Assembly: GCF_004784465.1 (NCBI RefSeq)
Contig: NZ_SRRU01000008.1
Span: forward strand, 310,001 to 374,000
Source of the DNA: Streptomyces griseoluteus
GTDB lineage: Bacteria; Actinomycetota; Actinomycetes; Streptomycetales; Streptomycetaceae
Direction: 5' to 3'
DNA length: 64,000 nt
Below are positions 1 through 7,921 of the stretch, piece after piece. A program made the translations under genes and the position numbers. The notes under the pieces are model-generated. The model made no database searches. It worked only from the letters and a program-made list of their open reading frames with translations, and was not told where the DNA came from. Each line of letters opens with the position of its first letter. Position 1 is the stretch's first letter.

Positions 1-1
1 G

Positions 2-754
2 TTCCTGCTGGCGCTGCCGATGGGGCTGGGCGCGCTCTGGCTGCGGTTGCGGCTGGACGAGACGCCGACCTTCCGGGAACAGGAGCCCGCCGAGACCCTG
101 CCCGCGCGGGACGTGGCATGGGCCATCGTGCTGGGTGCCGGAAGGGTGATGGGCTGGGCGGCGGCCGGGTACGCCTTCCTCGTCGTGCTGCCCTCGTACC
201 TCCAGACGGCCCTGCACGCGACCTTCCGCGAGGCGCTCACCGCGACCGTGCTGGCCAACCTCGGGTTCGCCGCCACGATCATCCCGGCCGGCCTGTTGAG
301 CGACCGGGTCGGACGCCGGCCGGTGATGCTGACGGGGGCGGGCCTGGTCGTGGTGCTGGCGGTGCCCCTGCTCGACCTCCTGCAGAGCCCCGGCACTTCG
401 ACCTCGCTCAAGGGGCCGGCCGTGCTGCTCGCCGGCGCGATCGTGGGCCTGATGGCCGGACCGGGCCCCGCCCTGCTCGCCGAGATGTTCCCCACGCGGG
501 TGCGCTGCACGGGGCTCGGACTCGCCTACGCCCTGTCCAATGCCGTGTTCTCGGGCTGCGCCGGGCTCATCATCACGGAGGCGGTGAAGCGGACAGGGAA
601 CGTGGACGTACCCGCCTACTACGCGGCGGCGGCCTGCGCGGTGAGCATGCTCGCCCTCTTCAAGAAGACCGCGTTCAACGGCATCGCGGGAAAGGCGGGT
701 GGGACGGATGCTGGCGATCGGCCTGATGTCGGGAACGTCGTACGACGGCATTGA
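2..754 (+). CDS. MFS transporter, MHS (metabolite:H+ symporter) type, 3' part
   Basis: The reading frame is already open at the first base, so the start lies outside the window. About 250 residues are visible, corresponding to the C-terminal half of a 12-helix major facilitator. The conserved cytoplasmic loop LSDRVGRRPVM is present, as is the segment EMFPTRVRCTGLG typical of the ProP/KgtP/ShiA branch. These proteins take up organic acids or compatible solutes with protons; the substrate cannot be told here. The last 47 bases overlap the start of anmK, so the two genes are probably co-transcribed. The polar tail after the final helix is not conserved. Confidence 0.85.
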   Translation, partial: FLLALPMGLGALWLRLRLDETPTFREQEPAETLPARDVAWAIVLGAGRVMGWAAAGYAFLVVLPSYLQTALHATFREALTATVLANLGFAATIIPAGLLSDRVGRRPVMLTGAGLVVVLAVPLLDLLQSPGTSTSLKGPAVLLAGAIVGLMAGPGPALLAEMFPTRVRCTGLGLAYALSNAVFSGCAGLIITEAVKRTGNVDVPAYYAAAACAVSMLALFKKTAFNGIAGKAGGTDAGDRPDVGNVVRRH

Positions 755-1865
755 CGCGGCGGCCGCCGAGTTGCGCCTCGCGGGGGACACGCTCCACCTG
801 AAGCCGCTCGGGATGGTGAGCGAGCCGTACGATCCCGGCCTGCGGGAGCTGCTCGCCGGTGCGCTGCCCCCGGCGGCGGTCCCGCTGGCGGACGTGTGCC
901 GCCTGGACACCCGGATCGGTCAGGCGTTCGCGGCGGCGGCCGCTCGGGCCGACTCCGAACTGTGCGGTGACGCAGCGGAGTTGATCGCCTCGCACGGGCA
1001 GACGGTCTACCACTGGGTGGACGGCGACCGGGTGCACGGAACCCTTCAGCTCGGGCAGCCCGCCTGGATCGCCGAGGCGACCGGGCTGCCCGTGGTCGCC
1101 GACTTCCGGCCCCGTGACGTGGCCGCGGGCGGTCAGGGCGCGCCGCTGGTCAGCCTCGTGGATCTGCTGTGGCTGCGGGGCAGGCCGGGGACGCCGGTCG
1201 CGCTGAACATCGGCGGCATCGCCAACCTCACCGCGCCGGACGGGACGGCCTTCGACACCGGACCCGGATGCGCTCTGGTGGACGCGGCGGCGCGGGAGGC
1301 CAGCGGGGGCCGGCTGGCGTACGACGCCGACGGCGCGCTGGCCGCCCGGGGGCGGGTGCACGAGCCGCTGCTGGAGCGGCTGTCGGCCGACCCGTACTAC
1401 GCGCGCCCCGCGCCGAAGACGACGGGCAAGGAGCTGTTCCACCCCGGATATCTGCGGGCCCGGGCTGCCGACTCGCCGGCCGACGTCTCCGCCGAGGACG
1501 TCCTCGCCACCCTCACCGAACTGACCGCCCGCACGATCGCGGACGCCGTACGGTCGGTGTCCGCCACCGAGGTCATCGCCTCCGGCGGCGGCACCCGGAA
1601 CCCCACGCTCATGCGGGCCCTCGCCGCCGCGCTCCCCGGCATCCCGGTGCGCGTCTCCGACGACCTGGGCCTCCCCTCGGCCGCCAAGGAGGCGTACGCC
1701 TTCGCCGTCCTGGGCTTCCTCACCCTGCACGGCCTCGCCGGAACGGACCCCGTCAGCACGGGCGCCCGCCATCCGAGCATCCTGGGCTCGCTGACCCCCG
1801 GCCGCGACGGGCTGAGACTGCCCGCGCGGCCGGAACAGGCGCCCGTCCGGCTGGAGTTGGAGTGA
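708..1865 (+). CDS. anmK: anhydro-N-acetylmuramic acid kinase AnmK
   Basis: AnmK phosphorylates and hydrolyses 1,6-anhydro-MurNAc to MurNAc-6-phosphate during cytoplasmic recycling of cell-wall muropeptides. The 385-residue product shows the family signature at the start (IGLMSGTSYDGIDAA), SHGQTV, the glycine-rich NIGGIANLT, DTGPGCALVDAA and the C-terminal SGGGTRNPTLM of the sugar-kinase/Hsp70 fold. Length is normal. ATG 708 gives MLAIGLMSGTS, matching the usual N-terminus; GTG 699 is an alternative closer to the purine-rich GGGAAAGG at 688-695. It overlaps the preceding transporter gene, so translation may be coupled. Confidence in function is high. Confidence 0.93.
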   Translation: MLAIGLMSGTSYDGIDAAAAELRLAGDTLHLKPLGMVSEPYDPGLRELLAGALPPAAVPLADVCRLDTRIGQAFAAAAARADSELCGDAAELIASHGQTVYHWVDGDRVHGTLQLGQPAWIAEATGLPVVADFRPRDVAAGGQGAPLVSLVDLLWLRGRPGTPVALNIGGIANLTAPDGTAFDTGPGCALVDAAAREASGGRLAYDADGALAARGRVHEPLLERLSADPYYARPAPKTTGKELFHPGYLRARAADSPADVSAEDVLATLTELTARTIADAVRSVSATEVIASGGGTRNPTLMRALAAALPGIPVRVSDDLGLPSAAKEAYAFAVLGFLTLHGLAGTDPVSTGARHPSILGSLTPGRDGLRLPARPEQAPVRLELE

Positions 1866-1878
1866 CCTGGGAACCCGG

Positions 1879-2982
1879 TCAGTACGCCCGGTGGTACGGC
1901 TGCGGGACGTACGGCTCGTCACCGAGCTCACGGGCGGCGTGCAGCGCGAAGTAGGGGTCGCGGAGCAGCTCACGGCCGAGCATGACGGCGTCGGCCTGGC
2001 CGTCGGCGACGATCTTCTCGGCCTGGCGCGCCTCCGTGATGAGCCCCACCGCGGCGACCGGCAGGCCGGTCTCACGGCGCACCCGCTCGGCGAAGGGCAC
2101 CTGGTAACCGGGGCCGGTCTCGATGCGGGCGCGGGGCGCGATGCCGCCGGAGGACACGTCGATCAGGTCGATGCCCCGGTGGCCGAGGTCGGCGGCGAGC
2201 CGGACGGTGTCGTCCACGGTCCAGCCCGTACGGTCGTCGCTCTCGTCCTCGGTGAGCCAGTCCGTGGCCGAGACCCGGAAGAACACGGGGAGTTCGTCCG
2301 GCCACACCTCGCGGACCGCCTCCGCCACCCGCAGCGCGAACCGGGCCCGCCCCTCGTAGGAGCCGCCGTAGGCGTCGGTGCGGTGGTTGGCGTACGGGGA
2401 GAGGAACTGGTGGACGAGGTAGCCGTGGGCACCGTGGATCTCGGCGACCTCGAAGCCCGCCGCGAGCGCACGCCGGGCGGTGGCGGCGAACTCCTCGACG
2501 ATCGTGTCGATCTGGGCGGTGGTCAGCTCGGCCGGGGTGGTGTACCCGTCGTCGAAGGGGAGCGCGCCGGCGGACACGGGCCGCCAGCCGTAGCCGTCAC
2601 CGGGGGCGATCGGGGCGCCCCGGTCCACCCAGGTCCGCTCGGTGGACGCCTTGCGGCCGGCGTGCGCGATCTGGATGCCGGGAACGGTGCCCTGGGACTT
2701 GAGGAAGCGGGTGATACGGGCGAACGCGGCCTGCTGGGTGTCGTTCCACAGCCCCAGGTCGTACGGGCTGATGCGGCCCTCCGGACTGACGGCGGTGGCC
2801 TCGGTGAGGATCAGGCCGGTGCCGCCCGCCGCGCGTGCCGCGAGGTGCTGGAAGTGCCAGTCGTTCGGCGCGCCGGTCTCCGGGCCCTCGGGTGCGGCCG
2901 AGTACTGGCACATCGGCGCCATCCACAGACGGTTCCGCACGGTCAGCGAACGGAGGGACAGCGGTTCGAACAGGACGCTCAC
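1879..2982 (-). CDS. NADH:flavin oxidoreductase, Old Yellow Enzyme / YqjM-like
   Basis: A 367-residue TIM-barrel FMN enzyme that would reduce activated C=C bonds (enones, maleimides) with NAD(P)H. The N-terminus LFEPLSLRSLTVRNRLWMAPMCQYSA carries the Cys of the thermophilic-like YqjM class. HGAHGYLVHQFLSP and the phosphate-binding segment VAAVGLITEARQAEKIVADGQADAVMLGRELLRDP are also present. The open frame extends further upstream to 3081, but GTG at 2982 is preceded by GGGAG at good spacing and gives the usual family length. It converges on anmK with a 13-base gap. The natural substrate is unknown. Confidence 0.9.
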   Translation of the reverse strand: MSVLFEPLSLRSLTVRNRLWMAPMCQYSAAPEGPETGAPNDWHFQHLAARAAGGTGLILTEATAVSPEGRISPYDLGLWNDTQQAAFARITRFLKSQGTVPGIQIAHAGRKASTERTWVDRGAPIAPGDGYGWRPVSAGALPFDDGYTTPAELTTAQIDTIVEEFAATARRALAAGFEVAEIHGAHGYLVHQFLSPYANHRTDAYGGSYEGRARFALRVAEAVREVWPDELPVFFRVSATDWLTEDESDDRTGWTVDDTVRLAADLGHRGIDLIDVSSGGIAPRARIETGPGYQVPFAERVRRETGLPVAAVGLITEARQAEKIVADGQADAVMLGRELLRDPYFALHAARELGDEPYVPQPYHRAY

Positions 2983-3090
2983 GCGGGGCTCCCATGGGTC
3001 GTGGGTCGGCATGGCGGCCCGCCGTGCCGGACGCGGGCCGACTCGGGTAACACCGTGCAGGGACCATGGATTCCCTGACACCGATTCAAC

Positions 3091-3805
3091 TCAGAAGGCG
3101 TACCGCACCCGCAGCCAGGGCGCGTGCGCCGCGACCAGCTCGGTCACCCGCCGCACGCCCTCGCGTTTGACGTCGTTGCGGTACCGCACGTTCAGCGCCC
3201 CGTTCTCCGAGCGCTTGGCCTGCTGGATCTCCGGACGCCACAGCACGTCCTCGGCGCGCGGGTGCCAGCGCAGGTTCACGTCGTGGAGCCGGCGGTTGTG
3301 CGTCAGCATGATGACCTCGGCCGCCGCCTGCGCCTTCACCCGCGCGGGCAGTACGTCGTCGAGGTGGCGCAGCAGCTCCGCCCAGTCCTCCTCCCAGCCG
3401 GGGCGCAGGACGACGGGGGAGAGATTGAAGTGCACCTCGTAGCCCGCGTCAAGGAAGTCCCCGGCGGCGGCGATCCGTTCGGCCACCGGGCTGGTCCGCA
3501 CGTCCAGCAGCCGGGAGTCGCCGGGCGGCATCACCGAGAAGCGGATCCGGGTGGAGCCGCGCGGGTCCAGGGTGAGCAGGTCCCGGTTGACGTACTTGGT
3601 GGCGAAGGAGGCCATCGCGGTGGGCCACTGCCGGAAGGCCGCGACGAGGTCGGCGGGGTTGTCGCTGATCAGCGCGTCCACCGAGCAGTCGCCGTTCTCC
3701 CCGGTGTCGTACACCCAGCGTTCCTCGTCGCACTGCGTGGGCTCCTGCTTCGGGCCGAGGGAGGTGATGTGCCGGTCGAGGGCGTCGACGACGCGGCCCG
3801 CGTGC
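3091..3805 (-). pseudogene. spore photoproduct lyase-family radical SAM protein, N-terminally truncated
   Basis: The intact C-terminal part of an SPL-family protein is readable from about 3805 down to the stop at 3091. Typical features are RHITSLGPKQEPTQCD, WVYDTGENGDCSVDA, LLTLDPRGSTRIRFSVMP, EVHFNLSPVVL, LTHNRRLHDVNLRWHP and the terminal WLRVRYAF. Family members are about 340 residues, with a radical-SAM CxxxCxxC cluster in the first third. Here everything upstream of about residue 110-140 is absent and similarity stops abruptly near 3805. The only start in frame is GTG 3714. Without the iron-sulfur cluster the product could not be a working radical SAM enzyme, so I call it a remnant. A membrane-protein relic abuts on the other strand. 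Confidence 0.75.
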
Positions 3806-4041
3806 GCAGCAGGGGAGCGCGGGGGGCGTCGATCCTGTTCGCCCTCGTCCCGGCGGTCTCCGTGCTCGCGGCCCGGGGCCTGCAGGGCGCGCCCCTCGAC
3901 GGGACCACGGCCGTCGGCCTCGCCTGTGGCGCACTGGCCCGCGTCGCCCAGGGCCGGTCGACGCGACCCACGTCCGGCACGCCGGACCGGAGCGGGCGGG
4001 GCACCGGCCGAGCGGTCACCGTGGCGGAACGAGTGCGCTGA
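3806..4041 (+). pseudogene. C-terminal relic of an integral membrane protein
   Basis: From the point where the SPL similarity ends, the plus strand reads a hydrophobic stretch (SILFALVPAVSVLAARGLQ, then GTTAVGLACGALARVAQ) followed by a polar tail and a stop at 4041. This looks like the last one or two helices of a multi-pass membrane protein. There is no start codon or ribosome binding site at its left edge. Two unrelated gene ends meeting head to head with no complete gene suggests a deletion joined them. The parent family is not recognised. Confidence 0.4.
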
Positions 4042-4148
4042 AAGGCGATGCCGGTCACCGCGCCCCGGCTCCGTCCGCTTGCCGGTCGAGTTGCTGGGCC
4101 CCGTCGATGCGAGAAGGTGAGGAGGTACGACCGGGAAGGGAGCCTGCG

Positions 4149-6212
4149 GTGGCGAGCGATCCCCTCGATGATGCCGCGGTGCTGAACGCGCTGTTCGGCA
4201 ACTCTCCCCAAGGGCTGTTCGTCTTCGACACCGAGCGGAAGGTCAAGCGCTACAACCCGTCCGGACGAGGGGTGCGGAAGCTTGACGCCGAGGACGTGGT
4301 CGGGCATGACGTCGAGGATTTCGCACCCGGTCTGGACGCGGCCGAGCTGAGGTCCCTGATGGACGAGGTGCTGGCCAGTGGCGTGCCGCTGCGGCGCGTG
4401 CTGCTCCGGGGGAAGTCGCCGTCCGACCCGGACCGGACGCTCACGGTGGAGGTCTCCCTCTTCCCGTTGCCCGACTCCGGCAGCGGCCCTTCCGGCCTGG
4501 TGGCCGTGGTCGAGGACGTGACCGAGAGGCAGGCCGCGGCCGACCGGCTCGCCGTCCTGAGCAGAGTGCGCTCGACCGTCGGTTCCACGCTGGACGTGCG
4601 GACCACGGCCGACGAGCTGGTGCGGGGCCTGGTCCCGGCGTTCGCCGACGGGGCGAGCGTCGACCTGCTGGACGACGGCCTCACGTCCGGCCCCCTGTCG
4701 TCCGGGGTGCCGCTGCGCCGGATCTCCTTCGCCCCCGCGGACGCCGTCACCGCCCGGAAGGAGGGGGACAGCCGTCCCTTCCCCTACCCCACGCCGTACA
4801 CGCAGGCCCTCAACGACACCGAGGCCCGGATCGTGGCGGTGACGCCGGACGCGCCGTGGCTGGCAGCCGACCCGGACATGTTCGAGCCGCTGCTCAAGGC
4901 GAACGTGCGCTCCATGATCGTCGTACCGCTCAGGGTGCGGGACACCGTGCTCGGCCTGCTCACCCTGTACCGGCACCGGACCGACCCCTTCGAGGAGGCA
5001 GACCTCGACGTGGCCCGGCAGGCGGCCGCCACCGCCGCCGCCCACCTGGACAACGCGCGCAGCTACCGCCGCGAGCACATGGTGGCCTCCACCTTGCAGC
5101 GCAAGCTCCAGCCCAGCACCACTCCGCGCCTGTCGGCGGTGGAGACCGCCCACATGTATCTGCCCGAGAGCGCGGGCGGCGACTGGTACGACGTCATCCC
5201 CCTCTCCGGGGCGCGCGTCGCCCTCGTCGTCGGCGATGTCGCCGGGCACGGCATCGAGGCGGCGGCCACGATGGGCCAGCTCCGTATCGCCCTGCGCACC
5301 CTCGCGCTCAACGACCTGGAGACCGACGAGCTGCTGACCCACCTGGATGAGGTCGCCTCACAGCTCGCCGAACCCTCGGACGCCTATGTGGCGACCTGCG
5401 CCATCACCGTCTACAACCCCGTCTCCCGCCGCTGCGCCATGGTGCGGGCGGGACACCCGGCCCCGGTGATCGTCGACCCCGCCGGCTCGCCGGTCCAGGT
5501 GGACGTACCGCTCGGGCCACCGCTGGGCGCGGGCGGCGGACGGGTCTTCAGCCCGGCCCTGATCGACCTGCCCGCCGGGACCCTGATCGCCCACTACACC
5601 AACGGCCTCCTCGGCGCCCACGCCCACGACCCGGCCGCCGCCCGGCGCAGGCTCGCCCAGACACTCGCCTCGCCCGCGCGGCCCCTGCGGGAACTGAGCG
5701 ACGACGCCGTGTACCGCATGGCGCCCTCCCGCGACGACGACGCCGTCCTCCTGCTCGCCCGCACCCACACCCTGGCCAAGGAGAACGTCGCGGACTGGAC
5801 GCTGCCCGCCGAGCCGTCCGTGGTGAGCACGGCACGGCGGCTCGTGGACCAGCAGCTCGCCGTCTGGCACCTGGAGGGGGCGGCCTACACCACGGGGCTG
5901 ATCGTCAGCGAACTTGTCACCAACGCCATCCGCTACGGCGCCGGGCCCATCCAACTGCGCCTCATCCACGACAGCGGCCGGCTGCTGACCGAGGTCACCG
6001 ACGCCAACAGCACCAGCCCCCACCTGCGCCACGCCCGTGACAGCGACGAGGGCGGGCGTGGCCTGTACATCGTCATGTGCCTCAGCACCCACTGGGGCGT
6101 CCGGCACAGCCAGCAGGACAAGACGATCTGGTCCGAGCAGCGGCTCGGCGGGGAACCGGACGCGGCCGGGTTCGGGGCGTTCGACATGGCGGAGGTGGAG
6201 GAGCTCTCCTGA
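4149..6212 (+). CDS. PAS-GAF-SpoIIE phosphatase with C-terminal HATPase (RsbU/RsbW-type signalling protein)
   Basis: A 687-residue multidomain regulator. A PAS domain (about residues 15-135, including NSPQGLFVFDTE) and a GAF domain (about 150-310) precede a PP2C/SpoIIE phosphatase (about 335-535, with SAGGDWYDVIPL and VVGDVAGHGIEAA holding the metal-binding Asp). The C-terminus is an RsbW-like ATPase (about 560-680; N-box ELVTNAIRYG, G-box DEGGRGLYIV). Such proteins dephosphorylate anti-anti-sigma factors and may also phosphorylate them, switching stress sigma factors. GTG 4149 follows GGGAAGGGA at 7 bases; ATG 4107 would add 14 residues. It is a single-gene unit ending 9 bases from convergent narK. 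Confidence 0.9.
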   Translation: MASDPLDDAAVLNALFGNSPQGLFVFDTERKVKRYNPSGRGVRKLDAEDVVGHDVEDFAPGLDAAELRSLMDEVLASGVPLRRVLLRGKSPSDPDRTLTVEVSLFPLPDSGSGPSGLVAVVEDVTERQAAADRLAVLSRVRSTVGSTLDVRTTADELVRGLVPAFADGASVDLLDDGLTSGPLSSGVPLRRISFAPADAVTARKEGDSRPFPYPTPYTQALNDTEARIVAVTPDAPWLAADPDMFEPLLKANVRSMIVVPLRVRDTVLGLLTLYRHRTDPFEEADLDVARQAAATAAAHLDNARSYRREHMVASTLQRKLQPSTTPRLSAVETAHMYLPESAGGDWYDVIPLSGARVALVVGDVAGHGIEAAATMGQLRIALRTLALNDLETDELLTHLDEVASQLAEPSDAYVATCAITVYNPVSRRCAMVRAGHPAPVIVDPAGSPVQVDVPLGPPLGAGGGRVFSPALIDLPAGTLIAHYTNGLLGAHAHDPAAARRRLAQTLASPARPLRELSDDAVYRMAPSRDDDAVLLLARTHTLAKENVADWTLPAEPSVVSTARRLVDQQLAVWHLEGAAYTTGLIVSELVTNAIRYGAGPIQLRLIHDSGRLLTEVTDANSTSPHLRHARDSDEGGRGLYIVMCLSTHWGVRHSQQDKTIWSEQRLGGEPDAAGFGAFDMAEVEELS

Positions 6213-6221
6213 GCGTCCCTG

Positions 6222-7556
6222 TCAGGCCGGCCGGCGCACGTACGCCGTCCAGGTCACGCCCGCGCACACCACGTACGCGGCGACGAACGCGACGTACGCC
6301 CCGTCGCCGTTCCCGACCGCGAGGAACGACTCGCGGAAGGCGATGTTGACCAGCACCCCGCCGAAGGCGCCGACCGCGCCCGCGAAGCCGATCAACGCCG
6401 AGGCGCGGGCCTCGCCGTCGGGGGTGGTGCGGCACAGGGTCGGGATCATCTTGTAGGTCGAGCCGTTGCCCAGGCCGCTGAGGACGAACAGCACGGTGAA
6501 CGCGGTCACGAACAGCGGGAGGGAGTGGGCGCGGGAGGCGGCCAGCGCCAGCAGTGCGCCGCCCGCCATCGCGGCGAAGACCGCCAGGCTCACCCGTGCC
6601 CCGCCGAACCGGTCGGCGAGCCGGCCACCCACCGGGCGCACGAGCGAACCGAGCAGCGGGCCCAGGAAGGTCAGGTACGCGGCGCTGACCGGAGTGGCGA
6701 ACTCGTCCGCGAACTGCACCTGGAGCACCTGCCCGAAGGCGAACGAGAAGCCGATGAACGAGCCGAACGTGCCCACGTACAACAGCGAGATCAGCCAGGT
6801 GTGCCGCCACCCGAGCAGCACCCCCCACCGGCCGGGCGGCCGGGGCACGCGCAGGTCGTCCATCCGCAGGTAGGCGCACACGGCGGCGGCGACGACGAGC
6901 GGTACGTAGAGCAGTACCAGCAGCCGGGGATGCGCGGCGCCGACCGTGGCGAGGACCGCGAGGCCCGCCAACTGCACCGCCGGGACACCGAGGTTGCCGC
7001 CGCCCGCGTTGACGCCGAGGGCCCAGCCCTTGAGAGCCTGCGGGTAGTACGCGTTGATGTTCGCCATCGAGGAGGCGAAGTTGCCGCCGCCGACCCCGGC
7101 CAGGCAGGCGGTCAGCAGCAGGGTGCCGTACGGGGTGCCGGGCTCCAGGACCACGGCGGTCGCCACGGTGGGGACGAGCAGGAGCAGAGCGCTGACCACC
7201 GTCCAGGTACGGCCGCCGAAGACGGCGACGGCACGGGCGTACGGCACCCGCAGCAGCGCGCCGAGCGCGGTGGGCAGTGCGGTCAGCAGGAACTTGCCGG
7301 CCGGGTCGACGCCGTACTCCGGGCCGAGGAACAGTACGAGGACGGACCACAGGCTCCAGACCGAGAAGCCGACGTGCTCGGCGACGACGGACCACAGCAG
7401 GTTGCGGCGGGCGATCCCGGCGCCGCCCGCCTGCCAGAAGGCGGGGTCCTCGGGGTGCCAGTCGGTGAGTTCGCGGCGACGGCCGGGGAGCAGCCGGCGC
7501 AGGGCCGGGGCGGCTTCCCGGACGTCGGGGGAACCGGTGGGGTGGGTCACGGGCAT
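6222..7556 (-). CDS. narK: nitrate/nitrite MFS transporter NarK-type
   Basis: A 444-residue 12-helix transporter of the NarK/NNP family. Diagnostic segments are GVGGGNFASSMANINAYYPQALKGWALGVNAGGGNLG, the nitrate-signature glycine-rich helix, and a second such motif in the C-half (SGLGNGSTYKMIP). It would import nitrate or exchange nitrate and nitrite. It is the last gene of the nas-nir operon: ATG 7556 lies inside nirD's last codons (10-base overlap), with GGAAGG upstream. A longer frame to 7595 exists but would run deep into nirD. Linkage to nasA and nirBD argues for assimilatory uptake. Confidence 0.92.
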   Translation of the reverse strand: MPVTHPTGSPDVREAAPALRRLLPGRRRELTDWHPEDPAFWQAGGAGIARRNLLWSVVAEHVGFSVWSLWSVLVLFLGPEYGVDPAGKFLLTALPTALGALLRVPYARAVAVFGGRTWTVVSALLLLVPTVATAVVLEPGTPYGTLLLTACLAGVGGGNFASSMANINAYYPQALKGWALGVNAGGGNLGVPAVQLAGLAVLATVGAAHPRLLVLLYVPLVVAAAVCAYLRMDDLRVPRPPGRWGVLLGWRHTWLISLLYVGTFGSFIGFSFAFGQVLQVQFADEFATPVSAAYLTFLGPLLGSLVRPVGGRLADRFGGARVSLAVFAAMAGGALLALAASRAHSLPLFVTAFTVLFVLSGLGNGSTYKMIPTLCRTTPDGEARASALIGFAGAVGAFGGVLVNIAFRESFLAVGNGDGAYVAFVAAYVVCAGVTWTAYVRRPA

Positions 7557-7921
7557 GCGGGGCCGCCTTCCGGGGGAGTGGTGCGCACCGGCCACACGGG
7601 CAGCCGGGCGGGCGTGCCGTCGGGGGCGGTGGGCTCGTCGAGACAGGTGCCGGTGCTCAGGTCGAAGACCTGCTTGTACATCGGCGAGGCGACGACGCGT
7701 GTGGCGCCCCGGCTGCCGAGCAGGCCGCGGGAGATGACCTGGGCGCCGCTGAACGGATCACGGTTGCCCACGGCGTGCAGAGCGCCCTCCCGGTCGCGGA
7801 AGAGGGCGACCTGCTCCTCGCCGAGCAGTACGGCCACGCCCCGGCCGGGGACGAGGTCGGCGTATCTCAGGACGGGCACCCAGCGGGCGCCGTGCCGGAC
7901 CTCGACCAGGATGTCCGTCAT
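7547..7921 (-). CDS. nirD: nitrite reductase (NADH) small subunit NirD
   Basis: A 124-residue Rieske-fold-like small subunit of assimilatory NADH nitrite reductase (RYADLVPGRGVAVLLGEEQVALFR, ALHAVGNRDPFSGAQVISRGLLGS, ASPMYKQVFDLSTGTCLD). NirD proteins keep the fold but lack the Cys/His pairs that bind [2Fe-2S], and none are visible here. The start ATG overlaps the nirB stop by 4 bases (ATGA), so the two subunits are translationally coupled. Confidence 0.93.
   Translation of the reverse strand: MTDILVEVRHGARWVPVLRYADLVPGRGVAVLLGEEQVALFRDREGALHAVGNRDPFSGAQVISRGLLGSRGATRVVASPMYKQVFDLSTGTCLDEPTAPDGTPARLPVWPVRTTPPEGGPACP

Noticed and set aside
3124..4041. 305-residue plus-strand frame
   Set aside because: Most of it is antisense to the SPL-family remnant and has no ribosome site; only the last 80 residues after 3805 resemble protein and are listed as a relic.
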